A stretch of DNA of 64,000 nucleotides from contig NZ_LANF01000011.1 of NCBI RefSeq assembly GCF_000966265.1, positions 1 through 64,000 of the forward strand, in the 5' to 3' direction. This document shows, one piece after another, positions 28,647 through 37,727 of the stretch (position 1 is its first letter; each line of letters begins with the position of its first letter). Origin of the DNA: Palaeococcus ferrophilus DSM 13482. GTDB taxonomy: Archaea; Methanobacteriota_B; Thermococci; Thermococcales; Thermococcaceae. The translations under genes and the position numbers were made by a program. The notes under the pieces were generated by a model. That model ran no database searches. It was not told the DNA's origin and worked only from the letters and a program-made list of their open reading frames with translations.

Positions 28647-29719
28647 TGGCAAGGGTCTTACTTAAGAACATTACCAAGAAGTTTGGGGAAGTAATAGCCG
28701 TTGACAGATTGAACCTCGAGATTAAGGATGGAGAGTTCATGGTTCTTCTAGGGCCTAGCGGCTGTGGCAAATCCACGACCCTCAGGATGATAGCAGGTCT
28801 CGAGACACCCACCGAAGGCGAAATATGGATAGGAGACCGGATTATAAACGAGATAGACCCAACGAAGAGAAATGTCGCCATGGTCTTCCAGAGCTACGCC
28901 CTCTATCCCCACATGACCGTCTTTGGTAATATTGAATTCCCGCTCAGGATGGCGGGCGTCTCCAAGGGAGAGAGGGCACGGCGTGTTAGGGAAGTGGCAG
29001 AGTTCTTGGGAATAGAGGAGCTCCTCAACAGGAAGCCCAGTGAACTGAGTGGCGGTCAACAGCAAAGGGTTGCCCTTGCGAGGGCACTCGTTAGGGAACC
29101 GGAGGTATTTCTCCTTGACGAACCACTTTCAAACCTAGACGCTAAAATCAGGACTCAGATGCGTTTTGAGCTCAAAAAGCTCCTCAGCTACGACCTTGGG
29201 ATAACCACAATTTACGTTACGCACGATCAGGTAGAAGCAATGACGATGGCCGACAGAATAGCGGTCATGGAGAGGGGCGTTCTCCAGCAGGTTGGAACAC
29301 CAAATGAAATATTCTACAAACCCGCCAATACTTTTGTAGCAACTTTCGTTGGAAGTCCTCCCATGAACCTTATAGAAGGGGACATCGTAGAGCGTGGAGA
29401 AAACGTCGTCTTCGAGGGCAGTGAATTGTCAATTGAGATGCCCCGTTCAGTCGAAATCCGCGGGAAAGCTATACTGGGTTTCAGGCCCCAGCATGTTGAG
29501 GTGAGAAGTGAGCAGGCAGCGGGCTTCATCTGGGGAAAGCTCCTTGGTGTGGAGAAACTTGGAGTGGAGAATTATGGCCACATAGTTTATGGTGACACAG
29601 AGATAATACTGAGGCTTCCCGAGGAAATGAAAACGGATGGAAAGGAGATTTACTGGAAACCCCGGGAAGACAGGCTGTACGTTTTCGACTCCAAGAGTGG
29701 GAGGCTCGTGTACGGCTGA
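28646..29719 (+). CDS. malK: Sugar ABC transporter ATPase MalK-like
   Basis: A 357-residue ATPase. Walker A is GPSGCGKST (residues 36-44), the signature LSGGQQQR, Walker B VFLLDEPLSNLD, and the switch histidine lies in VTHDQVEA. The C-terminal TOBE/OB regulatory region (about 240-357) marks the MalK/MsmX class. It completes the importer with malE, malF and malG. Confidence 0.93.
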   Translation: MARVLLKNITKKFGEVIAVDRLNLEIKDGEFMVLLGPSGCGKSTTLRMIAGLETPTEGEIWIGDRIINEIDPTKRNVAMVFQSYALYPHMTVFGNIEFPLRMAGVSKGERARRVREVAEFLGIEELLNRKPSELSGGQQQRVALARALVREPEVFLLDEPLSNLDAKIRTQMRFELKKLLSYDLGITTIYVTHDQVEAMTMADRIAVMERGVLQQVGTPNEIFYKPANTFVATFVGSPPMNLIEGDIVERGENVVFEGSELSIEMPRSVEIRGKAILGFRPQHVEVRSEQAAGFIWGKLLGVEKLGVENYGHIVYGDTEIILRLPEEMKTDGKEIYWKPREDRLYVFDSKSGRLVYG

Positions 29720-29785
29720 TACCTCAATATGCTAGTCTTCTCTTTATTTCGTTAGTAAACGTTGAAAACTGCCGGAGGACTGGAT

Positions 29786-31024
29786 ATGTTTGAAGTAAAG
29801 AAGTTACATGGGAAAGGAAAGCGGTTAAGGGACTACACCTCCGTTACCAACGAGGAAGCTATCGAGAATATACTAAGAAAAGCAGATGAGCTGCAGGGAA
29901 GCAGTTTCGCTCATGTTAATTCTACATCCTTTGGGGGCGGGGTTGCGGAGATACTCCACAACCTAGTGCCTCTGATGAGGGACGTTGGACTCGACGCAAG
30001 GTGGTTCGTCGTCGAAGGTCTGGAGGAGTTCTTTAACGTGACCAAAACCTTCCACAACGCACTCCAGGGGAACGAAGAGCTGAAACTGAGCGAGAACATG
30101 AAAAGGCTTTACGTGGAGACTAACAGGGAAAACGCCAGAGACCTTGATCTCAGTGCTTTCGACTATGTTCTCATCCACGACCCCCAACCGGCACCGCTGA
30201 TAGAATTTTACGAGAAGAAAACCCCTTGGATTTGGAGGTGTCATATTGACTTAAGCGACCCAAATCCCGAATTCTGGAATTTCTTAAGACGGTTTGTGGA
30301 GAGGTATGACCGTTACATCTTCCATCTCCCCGAATACGTTCAAACCAACTTGAACAGAGAAAAAGTCGTAATAATGCCGCCCTCCATTGACCCGTTGAGT
30401 GAGAAGAACAGAGAGCTCAGTGACTCTGAAGTGTTGGATATACTTGAAAGATTCGATATTGATCCTGACAGACCCATACTTACACAGGTGGCTCGTTTTG
30501 ATCCGTGGAAGGGTGTTTTTGACGCTGTTGAAGTTTACAGGCGGGTGAAAGAGAGGATTCCTGAAGTTCAGCTCCTCCTCGTTGGTGTGATGGCACACGA
30601 CGACCCAGAGGGCTGGGTGTACTTTGAGAAGACTCTAAGGAATATTGGGGAAGACTATGACGTTAAAGTTCTCACGAACTTAATCGGTGTCCACGCCAGG
30701 GAAGTTAACGCATTTCAGAGGGCCAGTACTGTCGTTCTCCAGATGTCGATAAGGGAGGGATTTGGTCTAACGGTCACTGAGGCAATGTGGAAGGGGAAGC
30801 CGGTGGTTGGCAGGGCTGTTGGAGGGATCAAGTTCCAAATCACCGATGGTAAAACAGGATTCCTTGTGGGAGATGTTGATGAGGCTGTGCAGAGGGTACT
30901 ATACCTCATTAAACATCCAGATGTAGCGGAGAAACTTGGGGAGAAAGCCAAGGAAAGGGTGGAGAAAGAGTTTCTAATAACAAAACATCTTGAGAGATAT
31001 ATTGACCTTTTAAGTTCAGTTTAA
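29786..31024 (+). CDS. treT: Trehalose glycosyltransferring synthase TreT
   Basis: A 412-residue GT4 glycosyltransferase that interconverts trehalose with NDP-glucose plus glucose. N-terminal GKGKRLRDYTSVTNEEAIE and the FGGGVAEILHNLVPLM segment match TreT as I know it. The donor-binding EGFGLTVTEAMWKG region has the family's two glutamates. The ATG at 29786 follows GGAGGACTGGAT; the TTG at 29762 lacks such a site. It is 66 bases after malK, in the same position as in the Thermococcus litoralis/Pyrococcus furiosus trehalose locus. Confidence 0.92.
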   Translation: MFEVKKLHGKGKRLRDYTSVTNEEAIENILRKADELQGSSFAHVNSTSFGGGVAEILHNLVPLMRDVGLDARWFVVEGLEEFFNVTKTFHNALQGNEELKLSENMKRLYVETNRENARDLDLSAFDYVLIHDPQPAPLIEFYEKKTPWIWRCHIDLSDPNPEFWNFLRRFVERYDRYIFHLPEYVQTNLNREKVVIMPPSIDPLSEKNRELSDSEVLDILERFDIDPDRPILTQVARFDPWKGVFDAVEVYRRVKERIPEVQLLLVGVMAHDDPEGWVYFEKTLRNIGEDYDVKVLTNLIGVHAREVNAFQRASTVVLQMSIREGFGLTVTEAMWKGKPVVGRAVGGIKFQITDGKTGFLVGDVDEAVQRVLYLIKHPDVAEKLGEKAKERVEKEFLITKHLERYIDLLSSV

Positions 31025-31061
31025 ACATTAAAAAGCCACAAAGGAGAAACGGGAGGGGGCT

Positions 31062-31478
31062 TCACTCGCCCTCTCCCTTGAGCTTCATTACCTTTATCCT
31101 GCCGAGGGTCTCCCAGTACTCGACGTTTATGCCCTCCCTGAGCTGGTCCTTTATCTCATCCTCAACGCCGGTCTCTATGGGGACGTCATAGAGTTCGTAG
31201 GTCTCCATGTCCATGAGCTGGACGGTGTCCGGGGTGAGGGCTATGACCTGGGCGGTTCTCTTGTCAATGATTGGGACGTCAATTTCGGCGCTCGTGGGCT
31301 TCACTATGCTCCTGACCTTCTTGTCGAAGATTCCCACTGCAACTATTCTCGCCTTGGCCGAACCGTGCTTGCCTGGGGATGAAACGGTTATGTCTGATAT
31401 CCTGCACGGCTCGTCGTCTATGAGGACGTACCTGCCGGGCTTGAGCTTTCCAACCTGAACCTTGGTCTTGTCTCCCAT
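31062..31478 (-). CDS. Translation initiation factor aIF5A
   Basis: A 138-residue aIF5A, which relieves ribosome stalling. The hypusine loop [11 protein letters not shown] places the modified lysine in the N-terminal KOW-like domain. The C-terminal OB domain follows from about [27 protein letters not shown] precedes the ATG at 31478. It converges on treT, separated by 37 bases. Confidence 0.95.
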   Translation of the reverse strand: MGDKTKVQVGKLKPGRYVLIDDEPCRISDITVSSPGKHGSAKARIVAVGIFDKKVRSIVKPTSAEIDVPIIDKRTAQVIALTPDTVQLMDMETYELYDVPIETGVEDEIKDQLREGINVEYWETLGRIKVMKLKGEGE

Positions 31479-31538
31479 TTCACTCACCTTTCTTAGCTTT
31501 CATCCAACCTTTTGGGGGAGCGTTTATTAGTTTTTTGA

Positions 31539-32927
31539 TTACCTCCTAGTTTTCAGGAGGGCGCTGTTGAAGAGCACGGGGATGAGGAGTATGAACCCCA
31601 GGACTATACCGACCCTGCCGTAGAGCCCCATGACGCGTAGCTCCCTGTAAACGACGGCCAGCCCCATGAGGAGGAAAACCACGAGGGACAGCGTGGCGAA
31701 GGCCTTCGCACCCTCACCCAGCACCTTCTTTTCCGACAGGAGTGGGAAAGCCTCAACGGCCGCTATTATGAGACCAACCCCAAAGGGAACCGCGAGGAGC
31801 ACGGTCCTCACGGGGGCGAGGTACATGATGGCCGTCATCAGAGTGCCAAGCACAATTATGAGGAAGACGCTGTTCCTCCTTCCGAGCTGGAGCATCTCCG
31901 CAGTTATCTGGCTTCCAATCTCCACGAGGGGTATGAGGGTAGTAAGACCTGCCAGGTATATCGAGAGCATGAGGAGCCACGCTATCCTGTCCGCGCCCTC
32001 CATGCCGCCCTTCTCGAGTATGGTGGGGATGAAGTAAACGGTTTCCATCGAGGAGACGACGCTCATGCTGGAGTTCGTGGTGTAGGCCCTCAGCTGGTTG
32101 AAGTGGCGGTAGAGCTCGAAGGACTGGGTTGCAGGGGCACCACCAAAGAAGCTCTCCTTGAAACTCTGGTGGGCGAAGCCCAGGGAGTAGACGACGATGA
32201 AGGAGGCCATGAAGCTGAGGGCAACCTCGAGGACGAGAACCACCGCCAGAATCTTCTTAACGTCTATCTCCTCCGGCATGAAGCTTCCAAGGACGTAGTA
32301 GAATCCCACACCCATACCGAAGACCACGATGGTTGCCACAAAGAGCTGGGCGATGTTGGCGACCGTTAGCGTGCCCCCGAAGCTCGAGAGGGAATTCAGC
32401 GCCGCCTCGAGGTAGCGCAGGGACTGGCGATTGGTTATGGCGGAGGAAGCCGCGCCCCTCATGAGGACGAAGCTTGCCACGGCGAAGAGTATGAAGAGAA
32501 CCGACACGGTGGCCATGAAGTCGAGGGTCCTCCCCTTGGCCATGAGCAGGAGAATTCCAACGATCAGGAGCGTTAAAATACCGAGGAGAGCTGCATACGC
32601 CTGGTTCATGCCGAGGAGGCTGTTGAGGGCGTGGCCCGAGTAATAGGCGTTGATGCCGACCATCATGAAGAGAAACATGAGAAGGGTTATCGCAATCCCC
32701 GGCTTCCTGGCGGCCTTGGTCAGGAACTCGTACATCATGTAGCGGCTTCTTCTCGTTGACTCCAGTTCAAGGTAGATCAGCCCAATCGAGAGGATTATGG
32801 GCACAAGTGAGAGGGCGAACCCCTTCATCCCGAGGGTTATCAGATAGTGCGGAACCACGAGGAAGTTCCAGACCCCGAGCATGTATCCAACGATTAAAAC
32901 GGCCATTAACAGGTGAACCCGCCTCAT
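31539..32927 (-). CDS. Membrane transporter distantly related to sodium:neurotransmitter symporters
   Basis: A 462-residue protein with about eleven to twelve hydrophobic helices. The N-terminal GVWNFLVVPHYLITLG resembles the first unwound helix of the NSS/SNF family (GNVWRFPY-like), and GGTLTVANIAQLFVATIVVFG looks like a core helix of the LeuT fold. The substrate is unknown and the match is distant, so another LeuT-fold family is possible. It stands alone between aIF5A and Nep1, with an A/T-rich 114-base gap upstream. Confidence 0.65.
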   Translation of the reverse strand: MRRVHLLMAVLIVGYMLGVWNFLVVPHYLITLGMKGFALSLVPIILSIGLIYLELESTRRSRYMMYEFLTKAARKPGIAITLLMFLFMMVGINAYYSGHALNSLLGMNQAYAALLGILTLLIVGILLLMAKGRTLDFMATVSVLFILFAVASFVLMRGAASSAITNRQSLRYLEAALNSLSSFGGTLTVANIAQLFVATIVVFGMGVGFYYVLGSFMPEEIDVKKILAVVLVLEVALSFMASFIVVYSLGFAHQSFKESFFGGAPATQSFELYRHFNQLRAYTTNSSMSVVSSMETVYFIPTILEKGGMEGADRIAWLLMLSIYLAGLTTLIPLVEIGSQITAEMLQLGRRNSVFLIIVLGTLMTAIMYLAPVRTVLLAVPFGVGLIIAAVEAFPLLSEKKVLGEGAKAFATLSLVVFLLMGLAVVYRELRVMGLYGRVGIVLGFILLIPVLFNSALLKTRR

Positions 32928-33041
32928 TCTTATCCCTCCTTATTAAGGATACCCCAAATTGGGCGGGGAGATATAAAAAAGTTATGAAATCCCTTCCGCC
33001 GTGTCACCGAAAATTCTACATTTATTGAGAAAAATAACAAA

Positions 33042-33713
33042 TTATGGGATTTTTTTCAGCAACTTCCAGAGATGGGCGTGGCCGTAGGAGATCACCACCT
33101 CGTTGAGAACCGCCCACGCGGTCAGCGGTCTGGGGTATACGCTCACCCGCCTCCCCTTCGGCATCCTCCGGAAGTCACCGTGGGGGAAACCGCCTATGAC
33201 CACCACCGCCCCATCCAGCTCCTCCGCAAGCTCCACGGGGTTCACAAGCTCCCCCCTCTCGTGCATGACGAAGACCTCTCCCCCGAGCTCCTCGAGGAGT
33301 TCACCCAGGCTTTTCCTCTCGATCCTGAGGAGTTCAAGGTCCTTCGGGACGGCCCCCCTCCTGAAGAGCTCCTCCATGAGGCCAACGAAGCGGTTGTAGT
33401 TCTTTGGAATCCTCGTCTCGGGTTTTACGTGAATCACCTCGTCGTTCCTCGTGTGGACGTAGACCCTGAGGAGACCCTCCTTGCCCGCTATGCTCTCGAG
33501 GGCGTTGAGGAGGCAGAGGTGCACTATGTCCGGTCTCCCCCTCCTCTCCCACTCCGGGAGCCCCTTCATGGCCCTGTAGTGGTAGGTGGCATCGAGGAGG
33601 AGTTCCTCCGGTCTCTTTCCGCGCCTCCTCGCGTGGGAGCGCACCTGTGGATGCCCGGTTATCTCCCCCGGAACGAGCTCGAGCTCGCTCTCCGCTATGA
33701 CGACGTGAAGCAT
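33042..33713 (-). CDS. nep1: 16S rRNA pseudouridine N1-methyltransferase Nep1/Emg1
   Basis: A 223-residue SPOUT enzyme that methylates a pseudouridine in small-subunit rRNA and assists ribosome assembly. Family features are the N-terminal VIAESELELVP, the basic ARRRGKRPEELLLD and RGRPDIVHLCLLNALES, and the C-terminal VVVIGGFPHGDFRR knot. It begins directly after the stop codon of the dehydrogenase gene. The gene contains an intact A7 run (33050-33056) near its last codons. Confidence 0.93.
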   Translation of the reverse strand: MLHVVIAESELELVPGEITGHPQVRSHARRRGKRPEELLLDATYHYRAMKGLPEWERRGRPDIVHLCLLNALESIAGKEGLLRVYVHTRNDEVIHVKPETRIPKNYNRFVGLMEELFRRGAVPKDLELLRIERKSLGELLEELGGEVFVMHERGELVNPVELAEELDGAVVVIGGFPHGDFRRMPKGRRVSVYPRPLTAWAVLNEVVISYGHAHLWKLLKKIP

Positions 33714-34787
33714 TCAGAGCCCACGCTCCCTCCTCTCTATGAGTATCCCCCTCTTCTTGAGCCCGCGGAGAACAAGGGCGAACGCGTCCCCCCTCATGCC
33801 TATGAGCTCCGGCGGAATTACCCCAACGGTGCACTTCCTCTCAGCGGCGAGCCTCACAACCTGAGCAAGGGTGAAACCCGTCACGCGCGCCATGGAGGTG
33901 AACTCCCTCTCCTCGTCGTAGAGGAAGTACTCGATTTCAACGGCCTTTCCGTTCCTCACCCCCCTCCCGAGAACCTGCATTATGGAGAAGTCCGGGCTCT
34001 CGTACCTCATGAGGGGGCCTATAACCCTCAGCGTGAAGTCAACGTTCTCCTCGTCGAAGAAGCCGAGCTCCCTCAAAACCTTCATCTTCTCAAGGTGTCC
34101 CCTCCAGCGAAGGGTTCTCTCCTCAAGCCTCTCGGCCTTTATCGTTCTTAAAGCCGTCCTGAGGCCGTCGCTCGGGAACTCCTCGAACTCAAAGCCCCTG
34201 AGCTCCACGGGGGTTATCTCGCTGAGGGGGTCAACCTCAACGATCCTCCCACCCCGGATGAGCCTCGCCGGGCGCCTGTACTCCTCTATGAGGTCATAGG
34301 GAGACCATGTGATGCGGTAGAACAGCGGACCCCTTGGCTCTTTTGGGAGGCCCCCCACCCTTATTATGCCCTCATCCAGTTCGTCCATCCGGGAGTAGAT
34401 GTCCCCGAGGAACATGTGGCTCAAACCCGGGGCAAAGCCGGCATCTACAACGAGGGCCACACCTCTGCTCTCCGCTTCGTCGTGTAGCTCCCACGGGTCC
34501 TCTGGCATGAAGGAGACGTCCACGACATCAACGCCCGCCTCTACACCCGCCTTCAGGACGGAGAAACCGAACCTTCCGGGTACGGCAGATGCAACGAGGT
34601 CAAACTTATCCATAGTCTCAACAAGGCCTTGGAAGTCCGTTACATCAACCTTAACGGTGTTCGCAAACCCCTCAACAGCCTTAAGGCGCTCCTCACTCAC
34701 ATCACCCACCCACACATCAAATTCGCCGCTCAGGTCGTAGGCAGCTGCACTCCCAACGTTTCCGGCACCGAGAACGAGAACCTTCAT
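33714..34787 (-). CDS. Saccharopine dehydrogenase-family oxidoreductase
   Basis: A 357-residue NAD(P)-dependent protein of the LYS9/saccharopine reductase family. The Rossmann motif GAGNVG (residues 7-12) opens the N domain; the catalytic-fold region continues with SAVPGRFGFSVLKAGVEAG. No lysine pathway genes are nearby, so the physiological substrate is unknown. The ATG at 34787 follows GGGGGTGAAAAC; a longer reading would cross the divergent promoter region. Confidence 0.85.
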   Translation of the reverse strand: MKVLVLGAGNVGSAAAYDLSGEFDVWVGDVSEERLKAVEGFANTVKVDVTDFQGLVETMDKFDLVASAVPGRFGFSVLKAGVEAGVDVVDVSFMPEDPWELHDEAESRGVALVVDAGFAPGLSHMFLGDIYSRMDELDEGIIRVGGLPKEPRGPLFYRITWSPYDLIEEYRRPARLIRGGRIVEVDPLSEITPVELRGFEFEEFPSDGLRTALRTIKAERLEERTLRWRGHLEKMKVLRELGFFDEENVDFTLRVIGPLMRYESPDFSIMQVLGRGVRNGKAVEIEYFLYDEEREFTSMARVTGFTLAQVVRLAAERKCTVGVIPPELIGMRGDAFALVLRGLKKRGILIERRERGL

Positions 34788-34816
34788 GTTTTCACCCCCA
34801 CCTACTCCGCCAAAGG

Positions 34817-34845
34817 TATATAAATCCCTTTCGAGAGCTCCCATC
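34817..34845 (+). promoter_or_regulatory. TATA box of the phosphoesterase gene, probable leaderless start
   Basis: GGTATATAAATCCC contains a good TATA box (34817-34825). The ATG at 34846 is about 25 bases downstream and has no clear ribosome binding site, so transcription may begin at or next to the start codon. Confidence 0.45.
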
Positions 34846-35436
34846 ATGGTTAATCTCAACATCTCACGCTTCTTCAGGAGGGGCAGGAGCTTCCGCGAGC
34901 TCAGGGAGAGTGAAGAGTTCAAGATAATGCACCTCAGCGATACCCCCGACAACGTTTATCCATTCATACTGAACCTCATCGAGAAAACCCACCCCGATGT
35001 GATAATCCACACCGGCGACCTCGTGGACAACGTCAAGCTCGAGAGGAAGCCCGAGTTGAGGGGCAAATACGAGGCCTCCCTCGTCAGGATTCTCTCAATC
35101 CTCGAGAATTCCGGGGCGGAGGTCTTCATAGTTCCGGGAAACGAGGACGACGAGGGGCTCATAAGAGTCCACGCGGAGAGAGCGGTTGTGGTGAAGCCCG
35201 GGACTGTCATCGAGCTCGAAGGGGTCAAGCTGGCCCTGGGACACTCTTCGGCGGACGTTGAGAACGTTGATGCCACCTTCAGACTATACGGTCACAACTT
35301 CAAGGTTATCCCGCGAGGCTTGAACGGGGTTCTTAACGTCAACTTCATACTCCTGCCGAGCAGGAGGATTGTAAGGATTAAATACCCCGACGGCACAAAC
35401 TTTGAGAGGGGATACAAACTCATGAGGGGATTGTGA
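34846..35436 (+). CDS. Metallophosphoesterase-family protein
   Basis: A 196-residue calcineurin-like phosphoesterase. Partial motifs are visible: IMHLSDTPDN in place of the usual DxHG, then IIHTGDLVD (GDxxD), then VPGNEDD (GNxD) and a histidine in LALGHSS and in YGHNF. The first motif lacks the normal DxH spacing, so the metal site may be altered. It overlaps the next gene by about four bases. Confidence 0.8.
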   Translation: MVNLNISRFFRRGRSFRELRESEEFKIMHLSDTPDNVYPFILNLIEKTHPDVIIHTGDLVDNVKLERKPELRGKYEASLVRILSILENSGAEVFIVPGNEDDEGLIRVHAERAVVVKPGTVIELEGVKLALGHSSADVENVDATFRLYGHNFKVIPRGLNGVLNVNFILLPSRRIVRIKYPDGTNFERGYKLMRGL

Positions 35437-36410
35437 TGAGACTGCTTCGCTACGGTCCTTCCCTCGTCTTCCTGAGGAGTTCGAACGTCGAAGAGGGGGA
35501 GGGGTTTCTGAGGAATGTTTTTGGCGTTGAGAAGATGCCCGTTGACGACGCCTGGAACCTGAGCGACGAGCTCCAAACGCTCGCCTTCGTAACGCCTGCG
35601 GAGGAGTGGAAGACTATCCTGGACCTTCGGAGGGGGGCTTTTCTCCTGAAAATGCGCTGCGACAGTTTTCTCAAGGAGCTCTTCAACTCAGAGGCGCCCT
35701 TCGAGAGGGTGAACCTCGGCCCCCACATAGTTATCCTCCGGGTTCCCGCGGAGGTTGAGGAGGCGGCAAGGTTCATAGAGGAGCGCTACGGGGGCGTTGA
35801 AACGAGCCTCGCCAGGGGGGTGAACGAGGGGGAGGAGGTTGACACACTTCTCCTCGTCACGGACAAAAAGCTAAACGGGCCGCTCAGGATTGCCGACATT
35901 AAAAGGACGTTCCTGATCCGTGACGATTTCCTCAACGTTTACAGGAGGGTAAGGCTCGACCTGCCCGTGCTCACCTACAAGAGCGCCCCAGAGGGCTGGA
36001 GGGAGATAACGATAAGGGTCTACGACAACGAGAAGCGCTACGAGGAGAACGTGGAGAGGCTCCTTCTGGTCCTTGAGGACCTCGACCTTGGCTTTGTCGT
36101 GAGCGAGGGGTGGGACTGGGATTATCCGAGGCCCTTCATGCGCATAAGGGTCTACAAGGTCAAGCTCATAACTTGGGAAGACCCCGAGAGGGTGAAGTTC
36201 CTCCTCAAGGGGCTGGAGTACAGGGGGACGAAGCGGTTCGCTGACATTGACGTCTTCGTGGAGGGCAAGAAGATATCGTGGACAAAGATAGCGGAGAACT
36301 TCGATTCAAAACTGGAGCTCGCGGAGGCCGCTAGAGAAGAACTCGAAAGCCTCCTAAGCGAGGGAGCGAAGAAAAGGCTCCACGAGATAGAGGAGAGGCT
36401 GGAAGGCTAA
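35436..36410 (+). CDS. Uncharacterised Thermococcales protein
   Basis: A 324-residue soluble protein rich in charged residues and aromatic pairs. I recognise no catalytic motif. The C-terminal 40 residues are strongly helical (KLELAEAAREELESLLSEG). The ATG at 35436 overlaps the phosphoesterase stop and follows GGGGATTGTG, so the two are translationally coupled and may work together. It converges on the DUF257 genes, overlapping the last one by four bases. Confidence 0.7.
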   Translation: MRLLRYGPSLVFLRSSNVEEGEGFLRNVFGVEKMPVDDAWNLSDELQTLAFVTPAEEWKTILDLRRGAFLLKMRCDSFLKELFNSEAPFERVNLGPHIVILRVPAEVEEAARFIEERYGGVETSLARGVNEGEEVDTLLLVTDKKLNGPLRIADIKRTFLIRDDFLNVYRRVRLDLPVLTYKSAPEGWREITIRVYDNEKRYEENVERLLLVLEDLDLGFVVSEGWDWDYPRPFMRIRVYKVKLITWEDPERVKFLLKGLEYRGTKRFADIDVFVEGKKISWTKIAENFDSKLELAEAAREELESLLSEGAKKRLHEIEERLEG

Positions 36411-37051
36411 ACCTCCACCCTCACAACTTTCTTGCCCCGATTTTCGGGCGCTTTCTTAAGGGAGAGCACAAAAGTGCCGTCCTCGTAGTCCACAGTTAGA
36501 ACCGTCGTTGCAATCTCCTCTATGATGGCCAGCAATTCATCCGGTGCGACGTCCCTGTTGATGAAGTACACCGCAACCCTCCTCTCGTCCCCTACGAAGC
36601 TTCTCATTATGCCCTCCAGCTGGGGAAGGATTTTGGGGTCGCCCGAGTGAAGGTTCACGATACCCTCAATGTTCCACAGAAACGTTACTGTCTTTTCATG
36701 AGAAGAATAATATCTGGACAGCCGCGAGATGAGGCGGCTAAAGTACACCGCGGAATCGGCCGATAGCTCTATCCTGTCCACCACGTTCCCAATGGGCACC
36801 TTACCGCCGCCCTTTATAACGTCAAGGCCATCAAAGATATTACTCTCCCCCTCTGTTATCTCGAGGGCCTTTTTTATGGGCACGAGAGTGTCCAGCACGT
36901 CAACGATCAGGAGCGACGTGTTCTCCATGCGGGCCACTTCAACGGCCTTTTTGAACATTATGTGGACCGGCTGGTAGGAGGAGTACTCGAAGAGAACCAC
37001 CTCCCCCCACCGGGCTTCCCTGAGGGTGGCTATTAATTCATCCATGCTCAC
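36407..37051 (-). CDS. DUF257-family protein, copy A (type 1)
   Basis: A 214-residue member of DUF257, a family I know only from Thermococcales. Its layout is the GEVVLFEYSSYQP opening, a LLIVDVLDTLVPIKK strand-loop, a VIKGGGKVPIGN motif and a VYFINRDVA strand. This resembles a RecA/KaiC-type core with no P-loop, which is an inference. The GTG start at 37051 overlaps the end of copy B. It pairs most closely with copy C (shared EYSS, IKGGG and FVGxxxRxAVxFxNxDxA patterns). Confidence 0.8.
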   Translation of the reverse strand: MSMDELIATLREARWGEVVLFEYSSYQPVHIMFKKAVEVARMENTSLLIVDVLDTLVPIKKALEITEGESNIFDGLDVIKGGGKVPIGNVVDRIELSADSAVYFSRLISRLSRYYSSHEKTVTFLWNIEGIVNLHSGDPKILPQLEGIMRSFVGDERRVAVYFINRDVAPDELLAIIEEIATTVLTVDYEDGTFVLSLKKAPENRGKKVVRVEV

Positions 37052-37677
37052 AGCTCAACACCCCCTCCTATCTCGGCAAAGAACGGGGACTTCCGTACTG
37101 TGTAGCGCTCTCCGCCATCGTCCCCCTCAAGAACCCGCGTGCTCCACATTTCCCACATGCGCCTGACCCTCTCCGGGAGCAATCCCACGTTGCACATTGA
37201 CACGGATACCTTCCTCCCGTGGGTCAGGGGTATCTTGATGGTGCGCTCGAAGTACTCCTCGAGGGCCCACGGATCCTCCCTGTACATGCGAACGAGCCTG
37301 TCCCCTCCCAGCACGATAACCAGCGCGTGGGATGACAATTCAAAGAACCGCTTCGTAATTTTGTAGTACTCCCTCATGTAGACGGAGATGTCCTCCATTA
37401 CCCTCATCTCCCCCAGGATGTTGCCCACCCTTCTGTGCCCCGCACCCTTCACAACGCTAACGTTATCGAGGAGAGAAACATCGTAGCCGCTGAGTTTGAG
37501 CTGTTCCCTGTAGAGGTAGAGGGAATCAAAGAGATCAACCACAAGGACGGACACCTCCCTCGAGGAGGCCCATTTGAGCAGGTGCCACAGCGTGCGCTCG
37601 GGATGGCCCAGGGGGGTGTATTCAATAAGAACCGACTCACCGGGGTGAACGTTAGAAAGAAAATCACCAAGCTTCAT
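37048..37677 (-). CDS. DUF257-family protein, copy B (type 2)
   Basis: A 209-residue DUF257 protein. It opens with GESVLIEYTPLGHPE, then VLVVDLFDSLYLYREQLKLSG and SVVKGAGHRRVGNILGEM. These three blocks match copy D rather than its neighbour A. The ATG at 37677 follows GGTGA by five bases; an ATG at 37689 is also in frame. A TATA-like TTTAAAT lies at about 37710-37716 in the 38-base gap after copy C, so B and A may have their own promoter. Confidence 0.8.
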   Translation of the reverse strand: MKLGDFLSNVHPGESVLIEYTPLGHPERTLWHLLKWASSREVSVLVVDLFDSLYLYREQLKLSGYDVSLLDNVSVVKGAGHRRVGNILGEMRVMEDISVYMREYYKITKRFFELSSHALVIVLGGDRLVRMYREDPWALEEYFERTIKIPLTHGRKVSVSMCNVGLLPERVRRMWEMWSTRVLEGDDGGERYTVRKSPFFAEIGGGVEL

Positions 37678-37727
37678 CCGCATCACCATAAAAAAGTATA
37701 CGCCAGAACAATTTAAACCTTTGCGAA

